From positions 14,750-78,749 of the forward strand of contig NZ_NHRX01000048.1 in the NCBI RefSeq assembly GCF_016653115.1: a stretch of DNA of 64,000 nt. Reading direction: 5' to 3'. This DNA comes from Rhodocyclus purpureus. Its GTDB lineage: Bacteria > Pseudomonadota > Gammaproteobacteria > Burkholderiales > Rhodocyclaceae. Under the pieces are notes generated by a model. It worked only from the letters and a program-made list of their open reading frames with translations. It did not search any database and was not told where the DNA came from. Both the position numbers and the translations under genes were made by a program. Positions 49,434 through 59,188 of the stretch are shown in pieces (the stretch's first letter is position 1; the number at the start of each line of letters is the position of its first letter).

Positions 49434-52400
49434 ATGGTTACGGAAGAGGACATCGCCGCGGCAACGCATATTCGTTTGCCAATCAAATTCTCGTATCAGA
49501 AGCGAGATGGCGTCATAGATGCTTCGTGCATCGCTCGGGCGAGCGAGGTCCGTGCTGCAACAATCACTCCGCATAGGTCTCGCGGTCCAAATTTCAAGCG
49601 GCTCAAAGCGGTCACAGTAGACGGTTCAACCTATGCCGTAGACTTAATCATCAACGGTTTCGATTTCACGGACCTAGCTCCTACAGGTGTGATACGTGGG
49701 ACAAATTGCGTAGTCGTAGAACGAGTATTGGAGGTCGAGAATGCCCGCTTCAGAGAAGTTGAAGCAAGCCTTGACGAAGGCAATCGGCTCAAGACAAAAG
49801 CTCATGCCTCATGGCGGAATGGCATCAACTATGTCTCACAGCTTGATGCGGCCGAGGGCCACGCTGCACGACCTGGGCTACGATCTCCTCAGATCGGCGC
49901 ACTTCATGCAATCGCAGCGCATTGGAGCCTGAGCAAAGATCCAGCAATCGTTGTGATGCCCACAGGCACTGGAAAGACCGAAGTGATGTTAGCCGTCACA
50001 GTCGAGTCGCGCGGTGATCGGATTCTCGTCATAGTGCCTACGGATGCGCTCCGTCAGCAGACTGCAGACAAGTTTCGCGAATATGGGCTTCTCAGGAGAC
50101 TCGGCATCATTGTTGATATTCAGAATCCCGTGGTAGGCGTGATTACGGGTAAGCCCGAAGCTGCGCAGTTCGACGTGATCCGGACATGTAACATCGTCGT
50201 AACGACAATGGCTTCAATCAGCCGAGGTGACGATAACGAGCAAAGGGCATTTGCTGCTCTCTTCAGTGAAGTTTTCTTAGATGAGGCACATCACGCTCAG
50301 GCGACAACGTGGAACAAATTCTCGGAATTCTGCGGGCATGCCCGAATGCTTCTTTTCACCGCCACGCCTTTTCGAGAGGATGGCAAGGCGCTCAATGGAA
50401 AAATTATTTACAACTACCCGCTCCAACTCGCACAAGAGAACGAGTTTTTTAAGCCGATCCAATTCCTGCAAGTCTTCGAGCCTGACAGCTTGCTGTCAGA
50501 CGTCAGAATCGCTGAAACGGCAGTGGAAAAGTTGAGAGCTGACCTTGCGAACGGTCTAGACCACATGCTGCTCGCAAGAGCGAACACCATCGGTCAAGCT
50601 CAACGCCTCTTTGCAGAGATCTATAGCGCAAAATTTGCGGACCTGAACCCGGTGTTGGTCCACAGTCAAACGCGTGGCAGGGAGCAAGTGCTGCGGAATA
50701 TCCGACGAGGGTTACACAGGATAGTGATCTGTGTTGACATGTTCGGCGAGGGCTTCGATCTACCGCAACTGAAGGTTGCAGCGCTGCATTCGGTGCACAA
50801 GAGCTTGGGCATTACTTTGCAATTCATTGGACGCTTCGCGCGAGCCGCCGAAAATGTTGGGAATGCAAGCTTTGTCGCTAATACGGCAGAAGACGGGGTT
50901 CCCGAAGCGCTGGAAGGACTTTATCAGGAGGATGCTGATTGGAACAATCTGCTGTCAGACCTGAGCTACGACGCTATTAATCCGCAGGCTAGATTGTCAG
51001 AGTTGGTGGAAAACCTTCAGCCACTTGAGGAGATGACATCCGGGCTGGAGATTTCCACACTGACGATGAAGCCAAAACTGAGCACTGAAGTATTTCGAGT
51101 GCCAGACTTCGATCACACCGGGTATCACAAGGCGTTTAGGCCAACTCAATTCATCCACCAGCCCACCTTCAGTCAGCAGGACCAGATGCTGGTCTTAATT
51201 GTCAATCAAAAAGACAAGGTTGACTGGACAGACTCACGTGACATCGCTATCGACACATGGGACTTGTTTGTCATCTACTATGATGAGGAACGAAGTCTCC
51301 TTTTCATCAACAGTTCGCGGAAGTCCTTCGCCTTAAAGTTGGCGCAGAGCCTGTCCTCCGATCCTCTGTCGGTACGTGACGAGGATGTGTTTCGAGCGTT
51401 CAGCAACTTGCGACGGTTGACTCTGCACAGTGTTGGTCTGACTGGCTTGAGCAGGAACGTCAGATACCAGATGTTCGCCGGACTTGATGTTCGCGACGCA
51501 ATTGATCCTGTTCTACAACAGGACAAGATGAAATCGAACGTCATGGGCGTCGGATACGAAGACGGAAGGAGGGTGAGTGTCGGGTGCTCGCGTAAAGGAA
51601 AGATCTGGTCGCTCCAGACCGACTCTCTCGCGGGATGGAGAGATTGGTGCCGTGATCTGGGTGTGAAGTTGTCAAACGAGAACATAGAACCGAATGACTT
51701 TCTCAAATACACGTTGATTCCTGAGCTCAGAAAAAGCGGCGTGCTTCCCGATCAACACGCAATGATGGTAGATTGGCCGGAGCAACTATTCGAGTCAGCA
51801 AGCTTCAACATCACGGTCGTGCATGGTGAAGACAAATACAGCTTCCATGAATGCCAAATGGATCTGGTGGAATGGGTTCCTGCTGGGCATGCCTTCACCT
51901 TTAAGCTGAAGGCTGGCGAAGACGTGGAATGCGTCTTCAGAATGACACTTATCGCTGAAAATTCTATCCATGGGCTGTTCTACTCAATCTCTCGTGTTGA
52001 GGGACCTGAAATCAGCATCGAAGCATTCAACAAAGTTCAGCCCGCTATCAGCTTCTTCACTACCAACCCTCCTCTGGTGCGGTTAGCAGATGGCTCGCAA
52101 CTGTCAGGTGACATATTGCTGAAGCCGCGTGAGGAACTGGCCGAAGTTTTCGACCGTGGTCTGATAGGAAAACTTGCCTGGGGCGAAACGTTACTGAACC
52201 AGGAAAGTCGCTGGAAAGGAAATGAGCTTCGCCCCCGATCAATCCAGCAGAAATCCATCGAGCATTTAGAGCAAGGGCCGTCAGCGTTCATCATCGATGA
52301 CGACGACGCCGGAGAAAGTGCGGACATAGTAGCGATTGAGGAGAGCGAGGACACTATCACTGTCACGCTTTGGCATTGCAAGTATTCCTCCGGTGCAGCT

Positions 52401-52736
52401 CCAGGCAATCGCGCGAACGACCTTTACGAGGTTTGCGGTCAAGCGCAAAAGTCCGTTAAATGGACTTGGAATTTTTCCAATCTCGTTGCCCACCTAACTG
52501 AACGTGAAACCAAGCATCGCGGCGGTCGCCCATCAAGATTCGTGAGGGGAAGTCTGGACAAGTTGATTGTGCTTAGAAAAGCATCTCGGCGCAAGTACGT
52601 CGCTTTTAGAGTTGGAATTGTTCAGCCGGGCTTGTCGAAGGTCGGAATTGAAAACGAACACCTCACAATACTGGGGGCGACAAGTCTCTTTCTGCGCACC
52701 GTAACCAATCATCCTCTGATGGTGATTGCGAGTTAA
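49434..52736 (+). CDS. SF2 (DEAD/DEAH) helicase with a nuclease-like C-terminus; probable defence protein
   Basis: 1100 residues. Helicase motifs: Walker A VVMPTGTGKTEVML (174-187), motif Ia VPTDALRQQTADKF, DEAH box VFLDEAHHA (280-288), motif III LLFTATPF (307-314), motif V VDMFGEGFDLP and motif VI QFIGRFARAA (463-472). The middle ~500-940 is unrecognised. The end has DDDDAGESADIVAI (955-968), then TVTLWHCKYSSG (H982, K984), a spacing like the D...x-x-K core of PD-(D/E)XK nucleases. Codon use is less GC-rich than the core genome. It sits between mobile elements at the head of the defence-like block. The helicase call is firm, the nuclease call is inference. Confidence 0.85.
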   Translation: MVTEEDIAAATHIRLPIKFSYQKRDGVIDASCIARASEVRAATITPHRSRGPNFKRLKAVTVDGSTYAVDLIINGFDFTDLAPTGVIRGTNCVVVERVLEVENARFREVEASLDEGNRLKTKAHASWRNGINYVSQLDAAEGHAARPGLRSPQIGALHAIAAHWSLSKDPAIVVMPTGTGKTEVMLAVTVESRGDRILVIVPTDALRQQTADKFREYGLLRRLGIIVDIQNPVVGVITGKPEAAQFDVIRTCNIVVTTMASISRGDDNEQRAFAALFSEVFLDEAHHAQATTWNKFSEFCGHARMLLFTATPFREDGKALNGKIIYNYPLQLAQENEFFKPIQFLQVFEPDSLLSDVRIAETAVEKLRADLANGLDHMLLARANTIGQAQRLFAEIYSAKFADLNPVLVHSQTRGREQVLRNIRRGLHRIVICVDMFGEGFDLPQLKVAALHSVHKSLGITLQFIGRFARAAENVGNASFVANTAEDGVPEALEGLYQEDADWNNLLSDLSYDAINPQARLSELVENLQPLEEMTSGLEISTLTMKPKLSTEVFRVPDFDHTGYHKAFRPTQFIHQPTFSQQDQMLVLIVNQKDKVDWTDSRDIAIDTWDLFVIYYDEERSLLFINSSRKSFALKLAQSLSSDPLSVRDEDVFRAFSNLRRLTLHSVGLTGLSRNVRYQMFAGLDVRDAIDPVLQQDKMKSNVMGVGYEDGRRVSVGCSRKGKIWSLQTDSLAGWRDWCRDLGVKLSNENIEPNDFLKYTLIPELRKSGVLPDQHAMMVDWPEQLFESASFNITVVHGEDKYSFHECQMDLVEWVPAGHAFTFKLKAGEDVECVFRMTLIAENSIHGLFYSISRVEGPEISIEAFNKVQPAISFFTTNPPLVRLADGSQLSGDILLKPREELAEVFDRGLIGKLAWGETLLNQESRWKGNELRPRSIQQKSIEHLEQGPSAFIIDDDDAGESADIVAIEESEDTITVTLWHCKYSSGAAPGNRANDLYEVCGQAQKSVKWTWNFSNLVAHLTERETKHRGGRPSRFVRGSLDKLIVLRKASRRKYVAFRVGIVQPGLSKVGIENEHLTILGATSLFLRTVTNHPLMVIAS

Positions 52737-52797
52737 TGATGATTGGAGCGCATCGGGAATACGAACGATCTACTGTTACGGCAGCAACTTCAGTTCA

Positions 52798-54723
52798 CCC
52801 GGGTTCGACAGTTTCGTCATAAAAATGCCGATTTTTGCGGTTTTTCTACGTAGCCATGCGGGTTTGCGGGCCATTTCTCAAAAAGTCGTGTAGTGGCACG
52901 TCTTGGGTTTTAAGCCGTTTATTTGACATGGAATAGGGTGCGGGCAAAGTAGGGGCATGTTCATCAAGATCACCCGCTCCGGTTCGCGCCAGTACCTCCA
53001 GCTCGTCGAGGCGTTCCGTGACGAGAACGGCAAGTCCAAGCACCGCACGCTGGCGACGCTCGGCCGCCTCGACCAGATCAGCGACGAACTCGATTCGGTT
53101 ATCTCCGGCCTGCTCAAGCTGACCGGCCGTCCCGACTTCCTGAAGGCTTCCGCGCCACCGTTCGAGTTCGAGTCGGCGCGTGCCCTCGGCAACGTGTGGG
53201 CGCTGAACGAGTTGTGGGAAACACTGGGGTTCGGCGAACTGCGCCGGGTGTTTCGCAAGACCCGGCATAGCATCGATGTCGAAGCACTGATCCGCGTCAT
53301 GGTCTTCAACCGCCTGTGCGACCCGGAATCCAAACTGGGCGTCTTGCGCTGGCTGGAAACCGTTGCCATGCCCGGCATCGAGGTCGAGTCGATCACGCAC
53401 CAGCATCTGCTACGCAGCATGGATGCCTTGATCGACCACCAAGCCGACGTCGATGCCGTGGTCGCCGGCTTGCTGCGTCCGCTGATCGATCAGGAACTGT
53501 CGGTGGTCTTCTACGACATGACGACGATTCGGGCGGAGGGACACTCGAGCGAGGAAGGCGATGTCCGCCACTTCGGTATGGCCAAGGAGGGCTTGATCGC
53601 CCGGCAGTTCATGCTCGGCGTCGTGCAGACCGGCGATGGCCTGCCGATTTACCACGAGGTGTTTGCCGGCAACACGGCGGAATCGCCGACCCTGTTGCCG
53701 ACGCTGAAGACCGTGCTCGAACGCTTTCCGTCGATACGCCGCGTCGTGTTGGTGGCAGACCGGGGCTTGCTGTCGCTGGACAACCTCGATGTCTTGTCCG
53801 AAATCCGTCTGGAGAGCGGCAAGCCGCTGGAGTTTGTTCTTGCCGTTCCGGGGCGCCGCTACACCGAGTTCGTCGACCTGCTGCGCCCCTTCCATGACGA
53901 ACGCTGCGCGGAAGCCAAGCAGGAAATCGTCGGCGAGTTGCCGTGGCTGAAGTTGCGCCTGGTCGTAGCCCACGATCCGCAGGTCGCCAAGGAAACCGGC
54001 GCTTTGCGCCGGGAGCGGATTCAGGCGCTGGAAACGCAGGCTGCCGCTTGGGTCGGCAAGCTGGACGCGCAGGACGCCGGCGTCAAAGCACGCGGCAAGA
54101 AGCTGTCGGACAGCGGTGCCAAGGCGCGGCTCTATCACGCGGTCAAGGAAGCCCGTCTGGGCAACATCTTCCGCGTCGACCTGAAGAACGAACTGTTCTC
54201 CTACGACATCAATGAGGACGCGCTCGTGCTGGCCGAACTGATGGACGGCAAGTTGCTGCTGGTGACCAACACGCCCGACTTGACCGCGCAAGGCGTCGTC
54301 GATCGCTACAAGTCGCTCGCCGACATCGAACGCGGCTTCCGCGTGCTGAAGTCCGAAATCGAGATCGGCCCCGTGTTTCATCGCTTGCCCGAGCGGATCA
54401 AGGCGCATGCCAGCCTCTGCTTCATCGCCATGATCCTCTATCGCGTCATGCGCCAGAGGCTCCGGAAGGCTGACAGCGATCTGTCGCCGGAACGCGCCCT
54501 CGAACAGCTGGAACGAATTCAGCATCATCAAATCCGGATCGACAAGGCGGCGAAGCCCATCAGCGGCATCTCTCGCCTGTCGGACATCCATAACCGTGTC
54601 TTTGCCGCCCTGGAACTGAAAAAACCCGTCCAGCCACAGCAACTGTCCCTGCTGTAGTACACGTTTTTGACCCTGTGCTTATAGGAATCAGACACTTACG
54701 CGTTTAACTGTCGAACTCGGGAG
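52798..54723 (+). mobile_element. IS1634-family insertion sequence, intact (1926 bp)
   Basis: Ends are CCCGGGTTCGACAGTT (52798-52813) and the complement of AACTGTCGAACTCGGG (54708-54723), 16-bp inverted repeats with one mismatch. One full transposase gene fills it and a 6-bp direct repeat flanks it. It lies 61 bp after the helicase stop, so it interrupts neither the helicase nor the DUF262 genes. Confidence 0.95.
52957..54657 (+). CDS. IS1634-family DDE transposase
   Basis: 566 residues, normal for the family. It begins MFIKITRSGSRQYLQLVEAF, typical of IS1634 transposases. Catalytic acids are likely in VVFYDMTTIRAEG, RVVLVADRGLLS and the late SLADIERGFRVLKSEIEIGP; the last is followed by HRLPERIKAHASLCFIAMIL, the IS4-superfamily C-terminal signature. 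No frameshift or stop, so it may be functional. Confidence 0.95.
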   Translation: MFIKITRSGSRQYLQLVEAFRDENGKSKHRTLATLGRLDQISDELDSVISGLLKLTGRPDFLKASAPPFEFESARALGNVWALNELWETLGFGELRRVFRKTRHSIDVEALIRVMVFNRLCDPESKLGVLRWLETVAMPGIEVESITHQHLLRSMDALIDHQADVDAVVAGLLRPLIDQELSVVFYDMTTIRAEGHSSEEGDVRHFGMAKEGLIARQFMLGVVQTGDGLPIYHEVFAGNTAESPTLLPTLKTVLERFPSIRRVVLVADRGLLSLDNLDVLSEIRLESGKPLEFVLAVPGRRYTEFVDLLRPFHDERCAEAKQEIVGELPWLKLRLVVAHDPQVAKETGALRRERIQALETQAAAWVGKLDAQDAGVKARGKKLSDSGAKARLYHAVKEARLGNIFRVDLKNELFSYDINEDALVLAELMDGKLLLVTNTPDLTAQGVVDRYKSLADIERGFRVLKSEIEIGPVFHRLPERIKAHASLCFIAMILYRVMRQRLRKADSDLSPERALEQLERIQHHQIRIDKAAKPISGISRLSDIHNRVFAALELKKPVQPQQLSLL

Positions 54724-54864
54724 TTCAGAACCGGTGAGGAATCATCAGTGACGTCCGCCGAAACAGGAAGCGGGGCGATTTCTTGCGCCCACGGCGGGGA
54801 GTGGTAATCCGATAATTTGAGGTGAAGGTCCGGAAAAAGTCGGCTGCCGTCCTGCCCCTTGACG

Positions 54865-57243
54865 CTACAACCCGGCGGTGATCAAGGCCTGGAGCAGTGT
54901 GGCGCCCTTCACAATGCGGTCTTCGGTGTCGACACCGTTGCTCTGGGTAACTGCGTAAAGCCACTCGTCCGGCTTGCCCGGGCTCCCCTGACAGCCGAAC
55001 TGTGCGGCAATCGGCGTGAAGGCGACGTGATGCGTAGAGTCCACTTCAAGCCGCCACCCCGCGTCCACGCTGCGTATGCGAAGCCCGCTTTGGGTAAGCA
55101 CGAGGTCGCGCGCCTGGTTTTCGTAGCCGGTGAAGTATTGTCTGCCAACCCTCTCTTCTGGGATTGCACTTTGAAGCACCAGAGCCCGCAAGTAGGGATC
55201 GCGGTACTCACTGTTGAATTGCCACTTGTCGAGCATGCAGGCCTGGTAGCTGCTGGGACTGAAGGCGTAACGTCCCGATGCGCCTTCGCGCATCGATTCA
55301 TACTTGACTAGGTAGTAGCGCCAATCCATCACACATGAGGCGAGGTAGCCATTCATCACCCCGGCCAGATCCTGCCCCGCCGCGAGGTCGTCGAGCAAGG
55401 CCATAAGCGGCGCCAGGCACGGGTGTTTCTTGCCCTGGACTTCCCGTTTGCCACGCAGAATCGACTGCCACGGCTCCCGATTTTTCGGTGCGCCAAGGTC
55501 AAGCACGTGATGATTCGTCCAGCCTCTTTCCGTCCGGCGTCCGTACTCGCCCTTGGCCAGCAAGGCGCCCGTGAGTTCCCGATACGGCGACCGGAATATC
55601 CGGGCAAACTGGCTGGCGCGTTGCTGGAATTGCTGTGGCGACTGCGCCGGGTCGAGATCGAATGCTGTGAGCCCGCCGCGCAGCAGTTCGTGATCCTCAA
55701 GCGTCCACAGTTCGTTCCGTAGCGCCGGATGCGCCTGCATGAGGGCGGCCTTGGCCTGTTCGTTGGCGACCTGTACCTGATTGAATGTAGAGATATCGCC
55801 GAGCGCCCCGCCCTGCATGACGGACTCGACCTCGGCCAGCAGTGCGGGCATGGTGTTGCGTGTGGCGTCGGTACGAATCTCCTCCCCGGAGGCCTCGATC
55901 AGGTTGCGCAGCAGGCGCAGGCGGCAGCGCAGCGCTTCCTCATCAACCTTGCCGATGAAAGCGCAGATCACGCCATGGAACAGCAGGGTATGCGCCGGAT
56001 TCCAGGCACCCGTGCCGTACAGCTCGCAACAGGCACGAAACATGTCGACGCCGATGATCTTCGCGTCGAAATTGTCGAAATTGAATACGCGCAGGGTCGA
56101 CGTGGCGGGGGCTTCTTCACGGGTGAACAAGCGCTCGAACTCCTGCTTGATGTCCCTGGGACTGAGGACTCCATTGCTGTCGGCAAGCATCCACACATTC
56201 AGGGCCTGCGTGATCCCGTCTAGACGAGCTTGCGCCCCAGCTTGCCCGGAGCCCAGCAAGGCCTCCGACAACTCGGAAAGGGCCGCCGCGTCCGACTTGC
56301 GCAGATCGACCAACCTGCCCGATTTCCATGCCTGTACCTCGATTAGAAAGCGTAGGTAGCGCATGAACTCCTCGTCGATCAGGGTGTTGTTGCCCCGGTA
56401 GCCCCAGAACAGGTCGGCCCAATCGGTATCCATCTGGCGCGAGAACAGTGAAACTTTTTCCGGGGGGATGTCCTGGTTCTTGCCCAGCAGCTCTTCCAGT
56501 TCGGCCTTGAAGTTTTCAAAATCGGTGAGCGACTTGCCGCGCGAGTTCATCTTTACGTAGAGCGCCTCGCCCTGGTCCTGCGCCGTGATCGGCAACAGGT
56601 GAAAGCGGATCGCCGGGTCGGTTGAATCGGTCAGTCGCGTCCATGCTTGTTTCAGGGCTGCGCCGCGGACTTCCGCGCCGGAGTACGCCCTGGAATTCCA
56701 GTATTGTTTGTGGAGGGTATCGAGTACCACCAGCATGCCCTGTATCGTCGGGTCGTGCTTCCAGGTGGGCAGGTACTTCGTCTGGTCGATCAGCCATTCG
56801 GAAATCGGCTGCGGGCTCAGCTGTGGCCGCACCTCGGTGAGAAATTCGCAGAACGCGCGCGCGCCCGGGCGGGTGGCGTAGCTGAAGGCATGCCAGGGCG
56901 CGGCTGTGCCGGGCTCGCCGTCGACATGCCATGACAGATAGCAGTGCAGCAAAAATAAGGTGGTGAGGCGCTGCTGTCCGTCCAGCGGATACAAGATGTC
57001 ATCGACCACATGGCCAAAGACGAAATCGAGATCGAGGGTTCGGGATGAGTCGCCAAGCGTGTGGCACAGCTCGCTAATGAACCGCTCGCGTATGTGCTCG
57101 ACTTCACTGCTCTTGCGGCCTTGCGCGTAATCGCGCTGAATCAGCGGAATTTCGATGGCCTTGAGCTGTACCGCGGTAAACAGTTGGCTGAAACCGGTGT
57201 GGACGGAAGCAATGCCCTGCGGGCCGGATGATTGTGCAGTCAT
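54865..57243 (-). CDS. DUF262 (GmrS-like) protein, second gene of the pair
   Basis: 792 residues from the ATG at 57243, with GAGG upstream; starts at 57252 or 57258 are possible. The DUF262 signatures are AIEIPLIQRDYAQG (about 30-43) and the ParB-like LYPLDGQQRLTTLFLLH (about 84-100), followed by FHLLPITAQDQGEALYVKMNSRGKSLT. In GmrSD restriction systems this domain binds and hydrolyses nucleotides and senses modified DNA. The long C-terminus (~400-790) has no HNH motif I can see. Its start is within 12 bp of the upstream gene's stop, so the two are one operon. Confidence 0.88.
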   Translation of the reverse strand: MTAQSSGPQGIASVHTGFSQLFTAVQLKAIEIPLIQRDYAQGRKSSEVEHIRERFISELCHTLGDSSRTLDLDFVFGHVVDDILYPLDGQQRLTTLFLLHCYLSWHVDGEPGTAAPWHAFSYATRPGARAFCEFLTEVRPQLSPQPISEWLIDQTKYLPTWKHDPTIQGMLVVLDTLHKQYWNSRAYSGAEVRGAALKQAWTRLTDSTDPAIRFHLLPITAQDQGEALYVKMNSRGKSLTDFENFKAELEELLGKNQDIPPEKVSLFSRQMDTDWADLFWGYRGNNTLIDEEFMRYLRFLIEVQAWKSGRLVDLRKSDAAALSELSEALLGSGQAGAQARLDGITQALNVWMLADSNGVLSPRDIKQEFERLFTREEAPATSTLRVFNFDNFDAKIIGVDMFRACCELYGTGAWNPAHTLLFHGVICAFIGKVDEEALRCRLRLLRNLIEASGEEIRTDATRNTMPALLAEVESVMQGGALGDISTFNQVQVANEQAKAALMQAHPALRNELWTLEDHELLRGGLTAFDLDPAQSPQQFQQRASQFARIFRSPYRELTGALLAKGEYGRRTERGWTNHHVLDLGAPKNREPWQSILRGKREVQGKKHPCLAPLMALLDDLAAGQDLAGVMNGYLASCVMDWRYYLVKYESMREGASGRYAFSPSSYQACMLDKWQFNSEYRDPYLRALVLQSAIPEERVGRQYFTGYENQARDLVLTQSGLRIRSVDAGWRLEVDSTHHVAFTPIAAQFGCQGSPGKPDEWLYAVTQSNGVDTEDRIVKGATLLQALITAGL

Positions 57244-57254
57244 GGTGGCCATCC

Positions 57255-59003
57255 TCAACTCAAGTACGGGGCAAGTTTGTCCTCGATCGCCTGGAGATAG
57301 GCCGCCTTGTCTTCGGGACCCCAGAAGTGCGGCTGCAGCGCCCCCGCTTTCGAGTAGTACTTGAGAAATACATGACGCGTCGCCAGCGGCACATAGATCC
57401 CGCCTTTATCCCATTCCAGGACCATTTGTCGCTTGACTTCGAATACGGCGTTGTTCAGCGCGGCGTTGTCGTCACGGGACAGCAAAGCGAGGTTGGCCAG
57501 TGTGTGGTCCGCCTCGCCGGCGCGGTCGCTCGGGCTCAGATGTGCCTCGATGCGCGCGCTCAGTCCCCTGAAGTGGTCGCCAAAACGGTCACTGTCGAGC
57601 TTGCCGAGTGCGTCTTCGATCTCGGCAATGTATCTCTGACAGTCCTCCGTAGCTGGGAGCGACTTGAGCGTTCCCCTGTATAGCTTCAGCCAGGATTCCC
57701 ACTGATCCTTGCGGGTCAGCTCTTGGGCATTTTGGGCATGGATGTGCTCAAGTGACCAGTGTTCGCCTACATGCCCCTTGAAAGGAAAGCGTTCTCGACT
57801 GCACATTACATTGAAGAGCAGGAGCAGGTTTTCCAGCTTGGTGTTGCCACTGTCGCCGTAGCTCAGGATCTTGTCCTTGGCATCCCTGCCGTCCCTCAGG
57901 GAATCTTTCCTGACATCGAGCCGGCGCTTGATTTCCCCGTCCAGAAAGCTATTGAACGCGCTTCTGGTCTTCTTTTTTGCCCAGCCCAGGATGGCACCGA
58001 AGGGGACGCCGATGAACACCAGAAAGCCAATCTTGTTGTGTTGGTCAACATCTTCGAACCAGCCCAGGATGCGCGCGTGCAGGGCCACCACCCCCTTCCA
58101 AAATTCTCCCGGATCGGCCCTGACCTTGTCGACCAGGGTGTCGAAGGTGTGAAACTGCGGGCGCTTCTTCTCCCCGGCCGGTCGCTCATTTTCCGCCAAG
58201 GTATCGAGCAGCAGGCTGATCCGCGTCGCATACCGGTCGCCGCCGGGCTTGACGCGGCCAGCGACAAAAGCCCAGATCTCCTCCCGCTGCAAATCGCGCT
58301 CGATACCATCCCACTGCGCGGCGATCTCGTTTTCTCGTCCCGCAATACTCCGGGCACTCAGCAAAACGGCCTTCAGCAGTTCGGCATCGGTGAGTGGTAT
58401 CCGCCCCCGGTTCAGGCGGGTAAAGATCGGGATGGGCGCTTCGTCGGCGGGCACCTCGTACCAGATGACGCGCACCAAAGTCGAAAGATAGGTGTAGATT
58501 TGAAGGACATTGTTTTCCCAGGTCTGCTCGTTTTCGGTATCAGGTTCGAACCATTCCTTGATGGCCTCGTGCGCCTTTCTGAGGTGGAAATAGTCGATGT
58601 TCTCCTTTGCCTGTTCGACGTCCAGAGTTTTCAGGTAGTCCCGGCTGCCGCGGCGGGTTTCATAGTCCAGATCAAAAACGGCCCCGGAACGGCGGTAACC
58701 GCCCTGTTGCATGAAGTTGAAAATCAGCCACAGCGTGGTCAGCCGCTGCTGCCCGTCGATCAGTTCCCAGTTGCCGCCGTCCCGCGGCTTTACCACGATC
58801 GGCTGGAGACTGTAGTACTCGTCCTTCCTGCTTCTGGCACCTTCCTTAAGGTCGTCAAGCAGTTTGCGCACTTCGACCTCGGTCCAGCGGTACCCGCGCT
58901 GGTAGGCCGGGATAAAAAAGGTTCCCGTCAGTCCCTGGTTCTGCTCTTTGCTGACCGGGTCCTGGCCAAAACCGACCGGTTTGTATTCCAGTTTGGAATC
59001 CAT
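57255..59003 (-). CDS. DUF262-DUF1524 (GmrSD-type) restriction protein
   Basis: 582 residues. The N-terminal DUF262 domain has FFIPAYQRGYRWTEVEVRKLL (29-49) and WELIDGQQRLTTLWLI (79-94). The C-terminal DUF1524 nuclease domain has the His-Asn type motif WSLEHIHAQNAQEL (416-429) and HTLANLALLSRDDNAALNNA (490-509). This is the layout of type IV modification-dependent enzymes such as GmrSD, where DUF262 senses and DUF1524 cuts. First gene of a two-gene leftward operon with the larger DUF262 protein. It may defend against phages with modified DNA; the target is not known. Confidence 0.92.
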   Translation of the reverse strand: MDSKLEYKPVGFGQDPVSKEQNQGLTGTFFIPAYQRGYRWTEVEVRKLLDDLKEGARSRKDEYYSLQPIVVKPRDGGNWELIDGQQRLTTLWLIFNFMQQGGYRRSGAVFDLDYETRRGSRDYLKTLDVEQAKENIDYFHLRKAHEAIKEWFEPDTENEQTWENNVLQIYTYLSTLVRVIWYEVPADEAPIPIFTRLNRGRIPLTDAELLKAVLLSARSIAGRENEIAAQWDGIERDLQREEIWAFVAGRVKPGGDRYATRISLLLDTLAENERPAGEKKRPQFHTFDTLVDKVRADPGEFWKGVVALHARILGWFEDVDQHNKIGFLVFIGVPFGAILGWAKKKTRSAFNSFLDGEIKRRLDVRKDSLRDGRDAKDKILSYGDSGNTKLENLLLLFNVMCSRERFPFKGHVGEHWSLEHIHAQNAQELTRKDQWESWLKLYRGTLKSLPATEDCQRYIAEIEDALGKLDSDRFGDHFRGLSARIEAHLSPSDRAGEADHTLANLALLSRDDNAALNNAVFEVKRQMVLEWDKGGIYVPLATRHVFLKYYSKAGALQPHFWGPEDKAAYLQAIEDKLAPYLS

Positions 59004-59010
59004 CTTCTCA

Positions 59011-59188
59011 ATGCTCGCTTGAATCCATCGGTGTTTTCCACGCCCGTGTCACTGCCGCGCCGAAGCCCCTCAGCCGCCAGTCCAGCATGGCACTGACCAC
59101 CACCTTGGCGGTGATTTCCTGTGTCCCATCCGGTAGTTTCTGTATTAGAAGTTGTAAAAGTCTAGGCGCACTACTGGGGAGCCAGCTA
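59011..59188 (-). pseudogene. Possible 3' remnant of a gene upstream of the DUF262 pair
   Basis: On the minus strand a frame runs LLQLLIQKLPDGTQEITAKV, then LDWRLRGFGAAVTRAWKTP and MDSSEH before a stop 8 bp from the DUF262-DUF1524 start. It reads like a natural protein end, but a stop lies ~58 codons upstream and no start is seen, so it may be the tail of a lost third gene. Family unknown; I am not sure it was ever coding. Confidence 0.3.

Larger units (their letters stand above)
52792..54729. repeat. Target site duplication AGTTCA around the IS
   Basis: AGTTCA at 52792-52797 and again at 54724-54729, directly outside the two terminal inverted repeats: the 6-bp footprint of one insertion. 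Confidence 0.85.
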
